This document shows positions 8,418 through 16,900 of a stretch of 62,350 nucleotides of DNA, in pieces (the first letter of the stretch is position 1; each line of letters opens with the position of its first letter). This stretch comes from JAAYZQ01 sp034428935 (GTDB taxonomy: Bacteria > Chloroflexota > Anaerolineae > JAAYZQ01). The translations under genes and the position numbers were made by a program. The DNA is taken from the NCBI GenBank assembly GCA_034428935.1, contig DAOUHB010000067.1, forward strand, positions 1 to 62,350, given 5' to 3'. A model generated the notes under the pieces. That model saw only the letters and a program-made list of their open reading frames with translations. It was not told the origin of the DNA and made no database searches.

Positions 8418-9239
8418 CTAGAGCTTGAAATAGTTGTGCTTGCGCAAGGCCAGGTAGCGCGCGGCGATAAAGGTCAGTGGCTTTTCGGCCAGGATAAAGT
8501 GATCGGACAGGGTGTTCAGGACGCCGTCCAGCCCCTCTCTTTTGGCCTGGGGGTGCTGCGCCGCCAGCCGGTAGAAAGAACGGCCGTAGCCCTCGAAATC
8601 CTCCAGCGTGTGGAATAGCGAGCCCTTGAAGCGCAGGCGTGGCTGCCTGCTCTGGGGATAGAGCTGCTGGGCGCTGATGTGCTCGGGAAAGATGCCGGTC
8701 AGAAACAGGCTGGCGTCTCCGATGCGCCGGTAGGCCCAGAAACGCTGCTCCTCGTCCAGGAGCTGTGCGTAGCGGATGAGGCTGTCCACGTCCAGGTCGC
8801 TGACCCGGACTCGTTGCCACACGCCCTGGCGGACGCGGATGGGGATCGTGGTGCTCTTGGTGCGGGTATAGGAGGCGAGCATCGTGGCCAGGTAGTCGCT
8901 CACCTCGGGCATGTCCAACAAGTCGACGACCCGGTTGGCGTCAAAGAGCACCACCTTTTGCTGCTGCCGGTGCTCGATGGTATAGATCTCTTTTTGCAGG
9001 TCTCGCCGGGCGCGCAGAAGGAGGACCCGGAAGAAAAAGAGGGGCGAGACCGACACGAGTCCCTGCTCGTCGTCCATCAACTGCTCGAACAGCCGGTCAT
9101 CCTGCAGCATGGCGTCGAGCAGGTTCACGTCGTCACGCAACAAGTCTACCACGTGCTCCGCGTCGGCGCGCTCCGGGATCAGGGTTTCGACCACAAAGCG
9201 CAGGTCGCGGTGCGACCACAACGCCATTGTTTTGTTCAT
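8418..9239 (-). CDS. Conserved-looking protein of unknown function, 273 aa
   Basis: I do not recognise the family. The protein is soluble, rich in charged residues, and mostly helical in appearance, with SPLFFFRVLLLRARRDLQ and YLATMLASY in the middle and FIAARYLALRKHNYF at the C-terminus. There is no signal peptide or clear metal motif. The start MNKTMALWSH is chosen because AAAGGGA lies 7 nt before it and because a sigma-70 promoter lies about 100 nt upstream; a longer frame starting at 9380 would begin inside the promoter -35 element. Codon use matches its neighbours, so it is a real gene. Both flanking genes run in the same direction. Confidence 0.75.
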   Translation of the reverse strand: MNKTMALWSHRDLRFVVETLIPERADAEHVVDLLRDDVNLLDAMLQDDRLFEQLMDDEQGLVSVSPLFFFRVLLLRARRDLQKEIYTIEHRQQQKVVLFDANRVVDLLDMPEVSDYLATMLASYTRTKSTTIPIRVRQGVWQRVRVSDLDVDSLIRYAQLLDEEQRFWAYRRIGDASLFLTGIFPEHISAQQLYPQSRQPRLRFKGSLFHTLEDFEGYGRSFYRLAAQHPQAKREGLDGVLNTLSDHFILAEKPLTFIAARYLALRKHNYFKL

Positions 9240-9351
9240 GGTTTTCCCTTTCCAGCCCGGACCCTTGCCTGTCCAACCGTCAGCGCTCACCCTGGACAGC
9301 ACAGCCATAGGCGAACGAACCTGGACGGTGCCGGGAATCTTCTGCCGCTCC

Positions 9352-9380
9352 ATTGTACCCCAAAAGGCGGGATTGATCAA
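9352..9380 (-). promoter_or_regulatory. Sigma-70 promoter for the 8418-9239 gene
   Basis: On the minus strand TTGATC and TACAAT are separated by 17 nt. Transcription would start near 9345, leaving a leader of about 105 nt, and rules out the longer frame starting at 9380. Confidence 0.65.
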
Positions 9381-9397
9381 GGTTCGCGATCAGAGCT

Positions 9398-10234
9398 TCA
9401 GAGCTTCCGCGAGCGACCGGCGACCATGAGGCCTGGCTGGCATTGGCGGCAGAAATCGGTGTCGCGGCGGTCGCGCGTCACCCGGCTGATGGTCGTCCCG
9501 CAGCGCGAGCAGGGCTGGCCGGCCTTGCCGTGGACCGCTAAAAACGCCCGCACCTCCACGTCGATGGCGTCGCCAACGTGCTGGCGCAGCGTCTCAATGG
9601 CCTCAAAGAGCACCGTCCGCATACTCTCGTACAGGCGGGCCAGTTCCTCGGCGTCCAGGGTGGGGCGCCGCCGGAAGGGATAGATCTGGGCGTGCCACAG
9701 AATCTCGTCGGCGTAGGCGTTGCCGATGCCGGCCACGAAAACCTGGTTGATCAGTGTCCCCTTGATCTCGCCCGTGTGGCGGCGAAGCCGTTGCAAGAAG
9801 ACGTCCAGGGTAAGCTCCGGGTCCGTGGCGTCAGGGCCCATCTCGTCAAAGGTCGGCACCTGCGCCAGGTTGGACACGAGATAGACCTTGCCCATGTCCT
9901 TGGCGTCGTGGTAGCGCAGCTCCTGTCCGTCGTCCAGGCGGAGCACCAGGGCGTCGCGGGTTCGGTGCCGATCCAGGGGAGGACCCAGGCGCACGCGCCC
10001 CAGGAGCATGGGGTTGATGGCCACGGTTGCGCCATCCTCGAAGGGCAGCAGCAGGAACTTGCCGCGGCGCCGCGCCCCTGCGAAGCGGCGGCCGGATAAC
10101 TGCTCCGCCGGCTGGCCGCCCAGCAGGTTGCGCACCACGAGGGGCCGGCGCACCTCGGCCGCAGCGATGGCCACCCCCGCCAGGCGTGGGTCCAGGTATT
10201 CGCGGATGACTTCCAGGTCGGGTAGCTCGGGCAT
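9398..10234 (-). CDS. Divergent Fpg/Nei-family DNA glycosylase
   Basis: A 278-aa base-excision repair glycosylase. The catalytic N-terminal Pro and Glu are present (MPELPDLEVI), as is the lysine segment RRGKFLLLPF, the helix-two-turn-helix region with NQVFVAGIGNAYADEILW, and the C-terminal zinc finger CSRCG...CRQC. Two features differ from classical MutM: the usual HLGMSG motif reads NPMLLG, and the loop usually reading RRFG reads AKDMG. In MutM these regions hold the Met, Arg and Phe that fill the space of the flipped base, so lesion range may differ. It is probably cotranscribed with the 36-aa ORF and the PIG-L gene upstream. Confidence 0.88.
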   Translation of the reverse strand: MPELPDLEVIREYLDPRLAGVAIAAAEVRRPLVVRNLLGGQPAEQLSGRRFAGARRRGKFLLLPFEDGATVAINPMLLGRVRLGPPLDRHRTRDALVLRLDDGQELRYHDAKDMGKVYLVSNLAQVPTFDEMGPDATDPELTLDVFLQRLRRHTGEIKGTLINQVFVAGIGNAYADEILWHAQIYPFRRRPTLDAEELARLYESMRTVLFEAIETLRQHVGDAIDVEVRAFLAVHGKAGQPCSRCGTTISRVTRDRRDTDFCRQCQPGLMVAGRSRKL

Positions 10235-10239
10235 GGGAG

Positions 10240-10350
10240 CTACTCGCGCAACGGGCTGGCCACCCGCTCAAGATACTCCGTGGCCAGGGCGATGGTCATG
10301 GCGGTACGTTGCTCGCCGTCGACCATCCTGGCATCGTGTGGTTGGCTCAC
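10240..10350 (-). CDS. Small ORF, 36 aa, between PIG-L and Fpg-like genes
   Basis: A GTG-initiated ORF with a near-ideal ribosome site: AGGAGG lies 4 nt before the GTG. Its TAG ends 5 nt before the ATG of the glycosylase gene, which itself has no good ribosome site, so translation may be coupled. The product begins MSQPHDARMVDGEQRT and has one predicted amphipathic helix (AMTIALATEYLERVA); there is no membrane segment and no family I recognise. It may be a leader for coupling, a small partner protein, or a relic of a larger gene. Confidence 0.5.
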   Translation of the reverse strand: MSQPHDARMVDGEQRTAMTIALATEYLERVASPLRE

Positions 10351-10386
10351 GCCGCCTCCTGCAACAATTCCTTTGAAGGAAATAGG

Positions 10387-11094
10387 CTAGTCCTCGGGCT
10401 GCACCAGGCAGATCATTCGAAAGCACTCGGCGTGGGCCATGCCCTTTTCCTTGCCCACCTCGGCGCTCCATTTCATGATGCGCTCCGTGGGGTCCCAATC
10501 GCCCATCTGGCTGGCGTGCTGCTTCAGGGCGGCAATCTTTCGGTCGATGGTCTTGGAGATGTCGATCCAGACGTTCGGCTCGTTGTTGCCATAGATGTAC
10601 ACCCGCTCCACGCGGTGCGGCTCGCCCTCCTCGGGCCAGAGGAGCGGCATGGCGCTGGCCGGCGCCACGGCGTCCAGGGCGGCCTGCCCGGCGGCGCGAT
10701 GGTCCGGGTGGTTGATATAGTGGTCACCGGAGAAAAAGCGGCTGGGATCGCTGGTCAGGATCGCCTCAGGCTTTTGCCGGCGAATGGTGCGCACCAGGTC
10801 GCGGCGCAGCTCCAGGGTTGGCTGCAACAGGCCGTCGTCGTAGCCCAGGAAGTGCACCTCGCTGACGCCCAGGCTGGCGCAGGCTGCCCTTTGCTCGCTC
10901 CGGCGGATCTCGGCCAGGCGCTCGCGGGTCATTCCCGGCTCGTGGGAGCCCGCGTTGCCGTCGGTGCAGACCACGTAGCTCACGCGGCACCCGGCCTGCA
11001 CCCAGGCGGCCAGGGTGCCCGCCATGGTAAATTCGGCATCGTCGGGATGGGCAATGATGACCATGGCCGACTGGGGTATGCCATTCTGTTCCAC
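10387..11094 (-). CDS. PIG-L family deacetylase (LmbE-like)
   Basis: A 235-aa protein of the zinc-dependent GlcNAc de-N-acetylase family. The metal site AHPDDAEF is near residue 15 and the second motif HPDHRAAGQAALDAV is near residue 129, both diagnostic. Bacterial members deacetylate N-acetylglucosaminyl lipids or thiols such as the bacillithiol and mycothiol precursors. There is no signal peptide. It starts with GTG after a weak AGGT site. It reads into the 36-aa ORF and glycosylase gene and is probably the first gene of that unit. Its exact substrate is not visible; no BshA-type glycosyltransferase lies nearby. Confidence 0.9.
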   Translation of the reverse strand: MEQNGIPQSAMVIIAHPDDAEFTMAGTLAAWVQAGCRVSYVVCTDGNAGSHEPGMTRERLAEIRRSEQRAACASLGVSEVHFLGYDDGLLQPTLELRRDLVRTIRRQKPEAILTSDPSRFFSGDHYINHPDHRAAGQAALDAVAPASAMPLLWPEEGEPHRVERVYIYGNNEPNVWIDISKTIDRKIAALKQHASQMGDWDPTERIMKWSAEVGKEKGMAHAECFRMICLVQPED

Positions 11095-11130
11095 GATTTT
11101 ACCTCGTCTCAGTAAGGTGATTCGGTCCCA

Positions 11131-11160
11131 ATCTTACCACATCCAGGGCCGGGGTCGCAA
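11131..11160 (-). promoter_or_regulatory. Candidate promoter for the PIG-L unit
   Basis: On the minus strand TTGCGA and TAAGAT are separated by 18 nt, placing transcription start about 30 nt before the GTG of the PIG-L gene. Confidence 0.5.
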
Positions 11161-11173
11161 GCCCGGCGTGGTG

Positions 11174-12088
11174 CTATTCTGCCAGACGCACGGTCAGGGC
11201 GCCCATGGCCTGGTTCACGGTCAGGTCCACCCGGTTCTCGGCGCCCTCATAGCCCGGCGACGTATAGACGTCGCCGTCTCGACGGTAACCAGCGGGCATG
11301 TTGCGGACGGCCAGGGCTGTGCTGGCCTGGATGCGTGCCTCCAGGCCATCGGGGATGACGACGACTGTCTCGCCGATGGCGCCGTCGACCGACGCTTCAA
11401 AGCGCCCCTCGGCCGGCAGCCGGACCTCGGCGCGACCCAGGCCAACTTCCACCTGTAGCCGCTCGAGCTGCAGGCCGCTGAGGTCGAGGATCGCCTCGCC
11501 GGCGCCGAGCTCCGCCTCCAGGTCCAGGACCGCCCCCGGGCTGAGACCCACGTCCCACAGGCGCCGGTCAAAGGCCCACGTGCCAAAGGGGACCCAGCTG
11601 ACCTCGCCGGCCTCCAGCGTGTAGGTGGCGCGGGTCCCGCCTTCAAAGACCTGCTCCACCTCCTCGTTGCGGGTGCGATAGATGGTGCCCTGCACCAGGC
11701 TCGCCTCCTCGGGCAGCGCCTTCATCTGCAGGCGGCCGACAGCAGGCGAGACGACGACCTCGGCGCTGGTGGCTGCTCCCAACGGCTGCTGCACGTTCTC
11801 GGCCACCAGGCCGGCGCCTCCCGGCGCGACGTCGGCGCTGGCCAGCCACAGCGCGCCGGCCAGGACGCCGAGGACCAGGACGGCGGCCAGGAGCGAGCCC
11901 CAGACCGAGTGGCGGCCGAGGAGCAGGTCCAGGCCGGCGGCGATGAGGAGCACCGGCCAGAGCCGTATGATGCTCAGCCACACGCTCCATTCCAGGATAC
12001 CCAGCGTGTTCAGCAGCAGCACGGCACCGATGGCGATGAGCAGGACCGGACCGAGGATGTTCACCCTTTCTCTTCTGGGTTCCCTCAT
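11174..12088 (-). CDS. LiaF-like membrane protein with toastrack-type C-terminus
   Basis: A 304-aa protein with three N-terminal membrane segments (about residues 11-27, 34-57 and 63-86, including ILGPVLLIAIGAVLLLNTLG) as in the LiaI/LiaF-type domain. A beta-rich C-terminal half follows, with repeated strands such as VEVGLGRAEVRLPAEG and DGAIGETVVVIPDG. This matches the LiaF plus adhesin-like (toastrack) architecture, which senses or buffers cell-envelope stress in Firmicutes. No LiaRS-type two-component pair is adjacent, so the role here is open. A GGGAGG site precedes the ATG. The gene is divergent from the next one. Confidence 0.8.
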   Translation of the reverse strand: MREPRRERVNILGPVLLIAIGAVLLLNTLGILEWSVWLSIIRLWPVLLIAAGLDLLLGRHSVWGSLLAAVLVLGVLAGALWLASADVAPGGAGLVAENVQQPLGAATSAEVVVSPAVGRLQMKALPEEASLVQGTIYRTRNEEVEQVFEGGTRATYTLEAGEVSWVPFGTWAFDRRLWDVGLSPGAVLDLEAELGAGEAILDLSGLQLERLQVEVGLGRAEVRLPAEGRFEASVDGAIGETVVVIPDGLEARIQASTALAVRNMPAGYRRDGDVYTSPGYEGAENRVDLTVNQAMGALTVRLAE

Positions 12089-12117
12089 GTTGTTCTCTCC
12101 TCCCGATTGCTGCTGCT

Positions 12118-12145
12118 ATTCTACACGATGGAAGCGGAATGTCAA
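12118..12145 (-). promoter_or_regulatory. Promoter of the LiaF-like gene
   Basis: On the minus strand TTGACA and TAGAAT are 16 nt apart, giving a leader of about 25 nt that contains the ribosome site. Confidence 0.7.
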
Positions 12146-12228
12146 GACTGGCCGGGCACTTTTTGAGCCTTTCCAACGCGTTTTCGGTCTCAGCTCCGCC
12201 CGGGGGCCAGAGAAGCAATTTCGCCCGT

Positions 12229-12257
12229 TTGACGCCCGCCCGGGTGCATGCTAGAAT
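12229..12257 (+). promoter_or_regulatory. Promoter directly abutting the 12265 start
   Basis: TTGACG and TAGAAT are 17 nt apart. The ATG at 12265 lies 7 nt after the -10 box, exactly where transcription should start, so the mRNA is probably leaderless. Confidence 0.65.
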
Positions 12258-12264
12258 GGCGACC

Positions 12265-13719
12265 ATGGACACTGAGCGGAGGCGCAAGCTGGTGGCGTGG
12301 GCCGGGCTGGCGGTGGCGTTGCTCGCCGTGGCCCTGGTCGGGCTGATCCTGGTTTCCGGCAGCCTGTCGTTGGGCGTCCTCGGACCGCTGCGCCTTCTGG
12401 AGCACGACCCCGGAGCGGGCGAGGCCGGCATGCCGATGACGGCTCCTCTGCGTCTGCACTGGAGCGGCCCGTTGGATGCGGAGGGCATGGAGGGCCGGCT
12501 GCGGCTGGAGCCGGCGGTCGAGGGGCGGCTCGTCATGACAGGCCGCGATGCCCTCTTCTGGCCGCGGGAAGCCTGGAGCCCGGGGACGACCTACACGGTC
12601 ACCGTAGAGGCGGGCGTGGCCGGCGAAGGGGGGCGCCGGTCGTCGGAGGAGCAGAGTTGGCAGTTCCGGGTGCGAGAGCCGAGGCTGCTCTACCTGGGTC
12701 GCACCGCGCCGGGCGACGGCCCCCGCCAGCTCTTCCTCGCCGAGCCGGGGGGCGGCGCGCCGCGCCAGTTGACGGCGCAGCCCCTGGGCCTGTGGGATTA
12801 TGCGGCCCATCCACTGGGCGACTCGGTCGTCTATGCCGCCATGCGCGACGATGGCGGCAGCGACCTGTGGATCGTGCGGGCCGATGGCTCGGGAGACGCG
12901 CTGCTCCTGGCCTGTCCCGGCGAGGCGTGCCTGAACCCCACCTGGTCGCTCACAGCCGCGGGTGAGGCGGGGCTGGTGGCCTACGAGCGCCGGCCGTTGT
13001 GGGCCTCCGCCCCTAACCTGGATCCCCAGGCCGGGAGCCTGTGGCTCCTGGACGTGGAGGACGCCGAGACGTGGCCCCTGTTCGACTATGACGTGCCCCT
13101 CCACTCGCCCGCCTGGGCACCGCCCGTCGCGCCCGGAGGACAGGCATCGGCTGGGGGCCGCCTGGCCTATGCCAGCCCGACCCAGCCCGGCATCGAGGTC
13201 TATGACTTGACCACCGAAGAGCTGTTCCAGGTGGGGAACGAGTGGGGCAGCACCCCCGCCTGGTCTCCCGACGGCCGCAGCCTGGCCCTCTCCGAGTTGC
13301 TGCTGGCAGGCGAGTCGATGGTCGTCCACCTCTTTCGCGTGGACGTGGGCTCCGGGGAGGCGCTGGACCTCAGCGGCGAGGACAGCCTGGTGCAGGATGT
13401 GGGGCCGGCGTGGTCGCCGGGAGGTGGCTGGATCGCCTTCGGGCGGCAGTGGCTGGACGACGAGCGCTGGACGCCGGGCCGGCAGATCTGGCTGGTGCGC
13501 CCCGACGGCAGTGAGGCTTACCCCCTGTTGGAAGAGCCCACGGCCCATCACCTGGGTCTGGCCTGGCGGCCCGACGGCGGTGCCCTGGCCTACGCCAGCA
13601 GCGATCTCTCCCAGGGCAATCTGCCAGTGCCCGACGTCTCGGTCTGGGTCTATGACCTCCTCGCCCGCCGTCCCATGCAGGTGGCAGCCCAGGCTGTCTT
13701 GCCGCGCTGGCTGCCTTGA
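12265..13719 (+). CDS. Membrane-anchored Ig-like/PD40 propeller protein
   Basis: A 484-aa protein. One membrane anchor (about residues 9-30) follows the charged N-terminus MDTERRRK. An Ig-like domain of the SbsA/Big_5 type follows (MPMTAPLRLHWSGPLD to TTYTVTVEAGV). The rest is a TolB-like beta-propeller with PD40 repeats such as WSPDGRSLALSE, WSPGGGWIAFGR and WRPDGGALAYAS. The bulk therefore lies outside the membrane. The start is taken as ATG 12265 because the promoter -10 ends 7 nt before it; ATG 12256 is also in frame but overlaps the -10 box. There is no ribosome site, in keeping with leaderless translation. The ligand is unknown. Confidence 0.82.
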   Translation: MDTERRRKLVAWAGLAVALLAVALVGLILVSGSLSLGVLGPLRLLEHDPGAGEAGMPMTAPLRLHWSGPLDAEGMEGRLRLEPAVEGRLVMTGRDALFWPREAWSPGTTYTVTVEAGVAGEGGRRSSEEQSWQFRVREPRLLYLGRTAPGDGPRQLFLAEPGGGAPRQLTAQPLGLWDYAAHPLGDSVVYAAMRDDGGSDLWIVRADGSGDALLLACPGEACLNPTWSLTAAGEAGLVAYERRPLWASAPNLDPQAGSLWLLDVEDAETWPLFDYDVPLHSPAWAPPVAPGGQASAGGRLAYASPTQPGIEVYDLTTEELFQVGNEWGSTPAWSPDGRSLALSELLLAGESMVVHLFRVDVGSGEALDLSGEDSLVQDVGPAWSPGGGWIAFGRQWLDDERWTPGRQIWLVRPDGSEAYPLLEEPTAHHLGLAWRPDGGALAYASSDLSQGNLPVPDVSVWVYDLLARRPMQVAAQAVLPRWLP

Positions 13720-13721
13720 TC

Positions 13722-13769
13722 TAACCCCCTGCCCCCTTCCCTGCAAGGGAAGGGGGAGAAAGACTCCCC
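13722..13769 (-). repeat. GC-rich palindromic repeat, copy 1 (inverted)
   Basis: A hairpin with an 11-bp perfect stem (CCCCCTTCCCT at 13732-13742, loop GCA, AGGGAAGGGGG at 13746-13756). Read on the minus strand it is followed by AGGGGGTTAG, the same tail as copy 2 at 26366-26436. It lies just after the PD40 gene and may also terminate its transcript. Confidence 0.6.
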
Positions 13770-13838
13770 GCGCCGGATTACGGGCATGATGGGCCGGATC
13801 GGCCGTGGAGTGATGCCTGGCGGCTCGCCTATGCGCAA

Positions 13839-13867
13839 TTGACAGGGCAGGCGAATGCCGCTATACT
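13839..13867 (+). promoter_or_regulatory. Promoter of smc
   Basis: A full consensus TTGACA and TATACT separated by 17 nt. Transcription would start near 13874, about 32 nt before the smc ATG. Confidence 0.8.
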
Positions 13868-13905
13868 GGACCCGCACGTACCTTTTTCGTTCACCTGATG
13901 GCGCT

Positions 13906-16900
13906 ATGCGACTGAAGCACCTGGAGTTGCAAGGCTACAAAACCTTTGCGTCCCGCACCGAGTTTGTCTTTGACGGGGGCATTACGGCCATCGTCGGGCC
14001 GAACGGCAGCGGCAAGAGCAACGTCGCCGATGCCATTCGCTGGGTGTTGGGCGAGCAGACGTATCGCGTGCTGCGTGCCCGGCGCACGGAAGACATGATC
14101 TTTGCCGGGAGCGCGCTGCGGCCCCGCGTGGGCATGGCTTCCGCCTCGCTGGTCCTGGACAATGCCGACGGCTGGCTGCCCGTTGACTTTAACGAAGTGA
14201 CCATCACCCGTCGCGCCTACCGCTCCGGGGAGAACGAATACCTGCTCAACGGCAGCCGCGTGCGGCTCCGAGACATCACCGAACTGCTGGCTACGTCGGG
14301 CCTGGCAAGGCGCACCTACACGGTCATCGGCCAGGGCCTGGTCGACGCCGTCCTCAGCCAGCGGCCCGAGGATCGCCGCCTGCTCTTCGAAGAGGCATCG
14401 GGCATTACCCTCTACCAATCCAAGCGCGCCGAGGCCCTGTCGCGCCTGGACGAGACGCGGGCCAACCTTCTGCGCGTGAACGACATCGTCAACGAGATCG
14501 CGCCCCGGCTGAATCGCCTGGAGCGCGAGGCCGATCGCGCCGAGCGCCACTCGCTCCTCTCCCGCCAGCTCGAGGGGCTGCTGCGCACCTGGTACGGCTA
14601 TCGCTGGCGCGAGGAGCAGATTACCCTCCAGCGCACGCGCGACGCCCTCAACCGCCGGGAGTTGAGCCTCTCGCGCCGTCGGCAGGCGCTGGACGAGCTG
14701 GACGATAAAGTGGCCCGCCTGCGCTCGGCCCAGAGCCAGGTGCGCGAAAAGCTGGGCCAATGGCACCGCGAGAGCGCCGGCCTCCACCGCAACATGGAGG
14801 AGGTGCAGCGCGACCTGGCCGTCTGGCAGGAGCGAGCCCGGTTGTTGGCCCGCCGGGGCGACGAGCTGCAGGCCGAGATGGCCGACCTGGCGGGCCGATT
14901 GCAGGCCGCCACCGAGGCCGTGCAGGCTGCGGAGAAAGAGCTGGCCGACTGCCACGTTGCCTGGCAGGAAAAAGATGCCCTGGTCGCCGAGGCGCAGGCC
15001 GGACTGGATGCCCACGAAAGGGCGCGCCGCGACCTTTCGACGCAGATGGCCCGTGCCCAGGCCCGCGTCCAGGATCTTGGCGCGGAGGTGACCGACCGGC
15101 GGAACCGCCTGGCCCAGCTCGAGGAGCAGCGCGCTGCCCAGGAAAAGGAGCGGGCCGAGCACCACGCGGCCCTGGCAGCCAACGAAGCCCGGGCGGGCGA
15201 ACTGGCGGCCGCCGCCCGGGAGCTGAAGGACCGGCAGGCTGCCCTCAAGGTCAAGGACGAGGCGCTGGCGGCCGAAGCGACCAGCCTCGACGCCTCGCTG
15301 GCGGCGGCCCAGGCACGCCGCGCCGAGCTGGAAGCCGAGCTTGCCGGCGCCCGCCAGGAGACCGACCGCCTGCGATCCCGCTACGATCTCCTGGGGCGGC
15401 TGCGGGCCGAGGGCGAGGGCCTGCATGCCGGTGTCCGGGCAGTCCTCCAGGCAGTCGAGAAGGGGCACGACGGTGGCGGCGCCCGGCGCGAGCAGCGCGC
15501 CAGGAGTTTCGGCCCGCGGCTTGGGGGCATCCTGGGCACCGTGGCGCAGCACGTCCACGTGCCGCCCGAGTACGAGGTAGCCATTGAGGTCGCCCTGGGG
15601 GGCCACTTGCAGGACCTGGTGGTCGAGTCGTGGCCCGACGCCGAGGCGGCCATCGCCTATCTGCGCCAGGGCCAGCGGGGCCGGGCCACCTTCCTGCCCC
15701 TGGACACCGTGCGGCCGGGCTCCCGGCTGGAGCTGCCGGGCGGAGAGGGGGTCCTCGGCGTCGCGTCCGACCTGGTGCAGTCGGAGGCTCGCCTGGGGCC
15801 CGTCGTCGAGATGCTGCTGGGCCGGACGGCGGTGGTGCGCGATCTGAAGGCCGCCAGGCGCACCTTTGACCGGCTGCGGGGTGGCTTTCAGATCGTCACC
15901 CTTGCCGGCGAGGTGCTGCGCTCCAGCGGCACGGTGACGGGGGGCGAGGGCAGGGGACAGGCCCAGGGCCAGGTGTTGGCCCGCGAGCGCGAATGGCGCG
16001 ACCTGCCGGCGCGGATCGAGGAGGCGTCGGCCCGGGCCGCCGAGCTTCTGCGCTCCCTCGAAGCGATCAGGGAGGGCGAAAGGCAGGCGCGCGAGGCGCG
16101 GGACGACCTGGAGGGGCGCCGCCGCGAGGGCGAGGCGGCGGCTGCCGCGCTGCAACGGGAGGCGGCCGACCTCGAGGGCGAGCTGACGCTGCTGGGCCGG
16201 CAAAGCGCGTGGCGCCAGGAGCAGATCGCCCAGGTGGATGCCGCCGCGGTTCGCCGGGAGCAGCGGGCAGAAACCTTGCGGACCGAGCTGGAGACCCTGG
16301 CCGCCGAAAAGGAGGCCGGCGAGGCACGGGCGGCCGCCCTGCGAGGCGAGTTGGAAGCCCTGCCAGGCGAGGCGCTCTACCGCCAGCTCTCGGAGGCCAA
16401 GACCGCCGCGGCCGTCTCGCGGGGTGTATGGGAGCACCGCCAGGCGGCCCTCGACGGCGCACGAGACCGTCAGCGGCAGCTCCAGGCGGAGCAGGTCGCC
16501 AAGGAGCAGCGCATCGCCGACCTTCAGAAAGAGCGGGAACTCCTGGCCGGCCAGATCCAGGAGCGAGCGGCGCGGGAGACGGTTGTCCAGGGCTGGCTAT
16601 CGGCCCTCGCGGACAAGATCGAGCCCGCGGAGGCCGAGGTCGCGCGCCTGGAAGCCGAGCGCGAGGAGCTTGAGGGCCAGGAGACACTGCTGCGCGCCCG
16701 CCTGCGGCAGGCAGAGAGCAGCCACTCACAGGCGCTCGTCGCCCACAGCCGCCAGGAGGATCAACTGGAGCGACTGCGCAGGCAGATCCTGGACGACCTG
16801 GGCCTGGTGGAGATGGAGCCCACCGAAGGGCTGGCCGAGCAGCGGCCCTTGCCCCTTGGCCAGATGGTCTCCGAGCTGCCCGCCGTCGAGGTGCTGCCCG

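Noticed and set aside
8314..8820. 169-residue N-terminal extension of the IclR gene
   Set aside because: The extension overlaps the next gene, has no domain, and the normal IclR start MERDRES is in place.
13891..16437. 848-codon open frame antisense to smc
   Set aside because: A shadow of smc: low-complexity, no motif, and no promoter or ribosome site.
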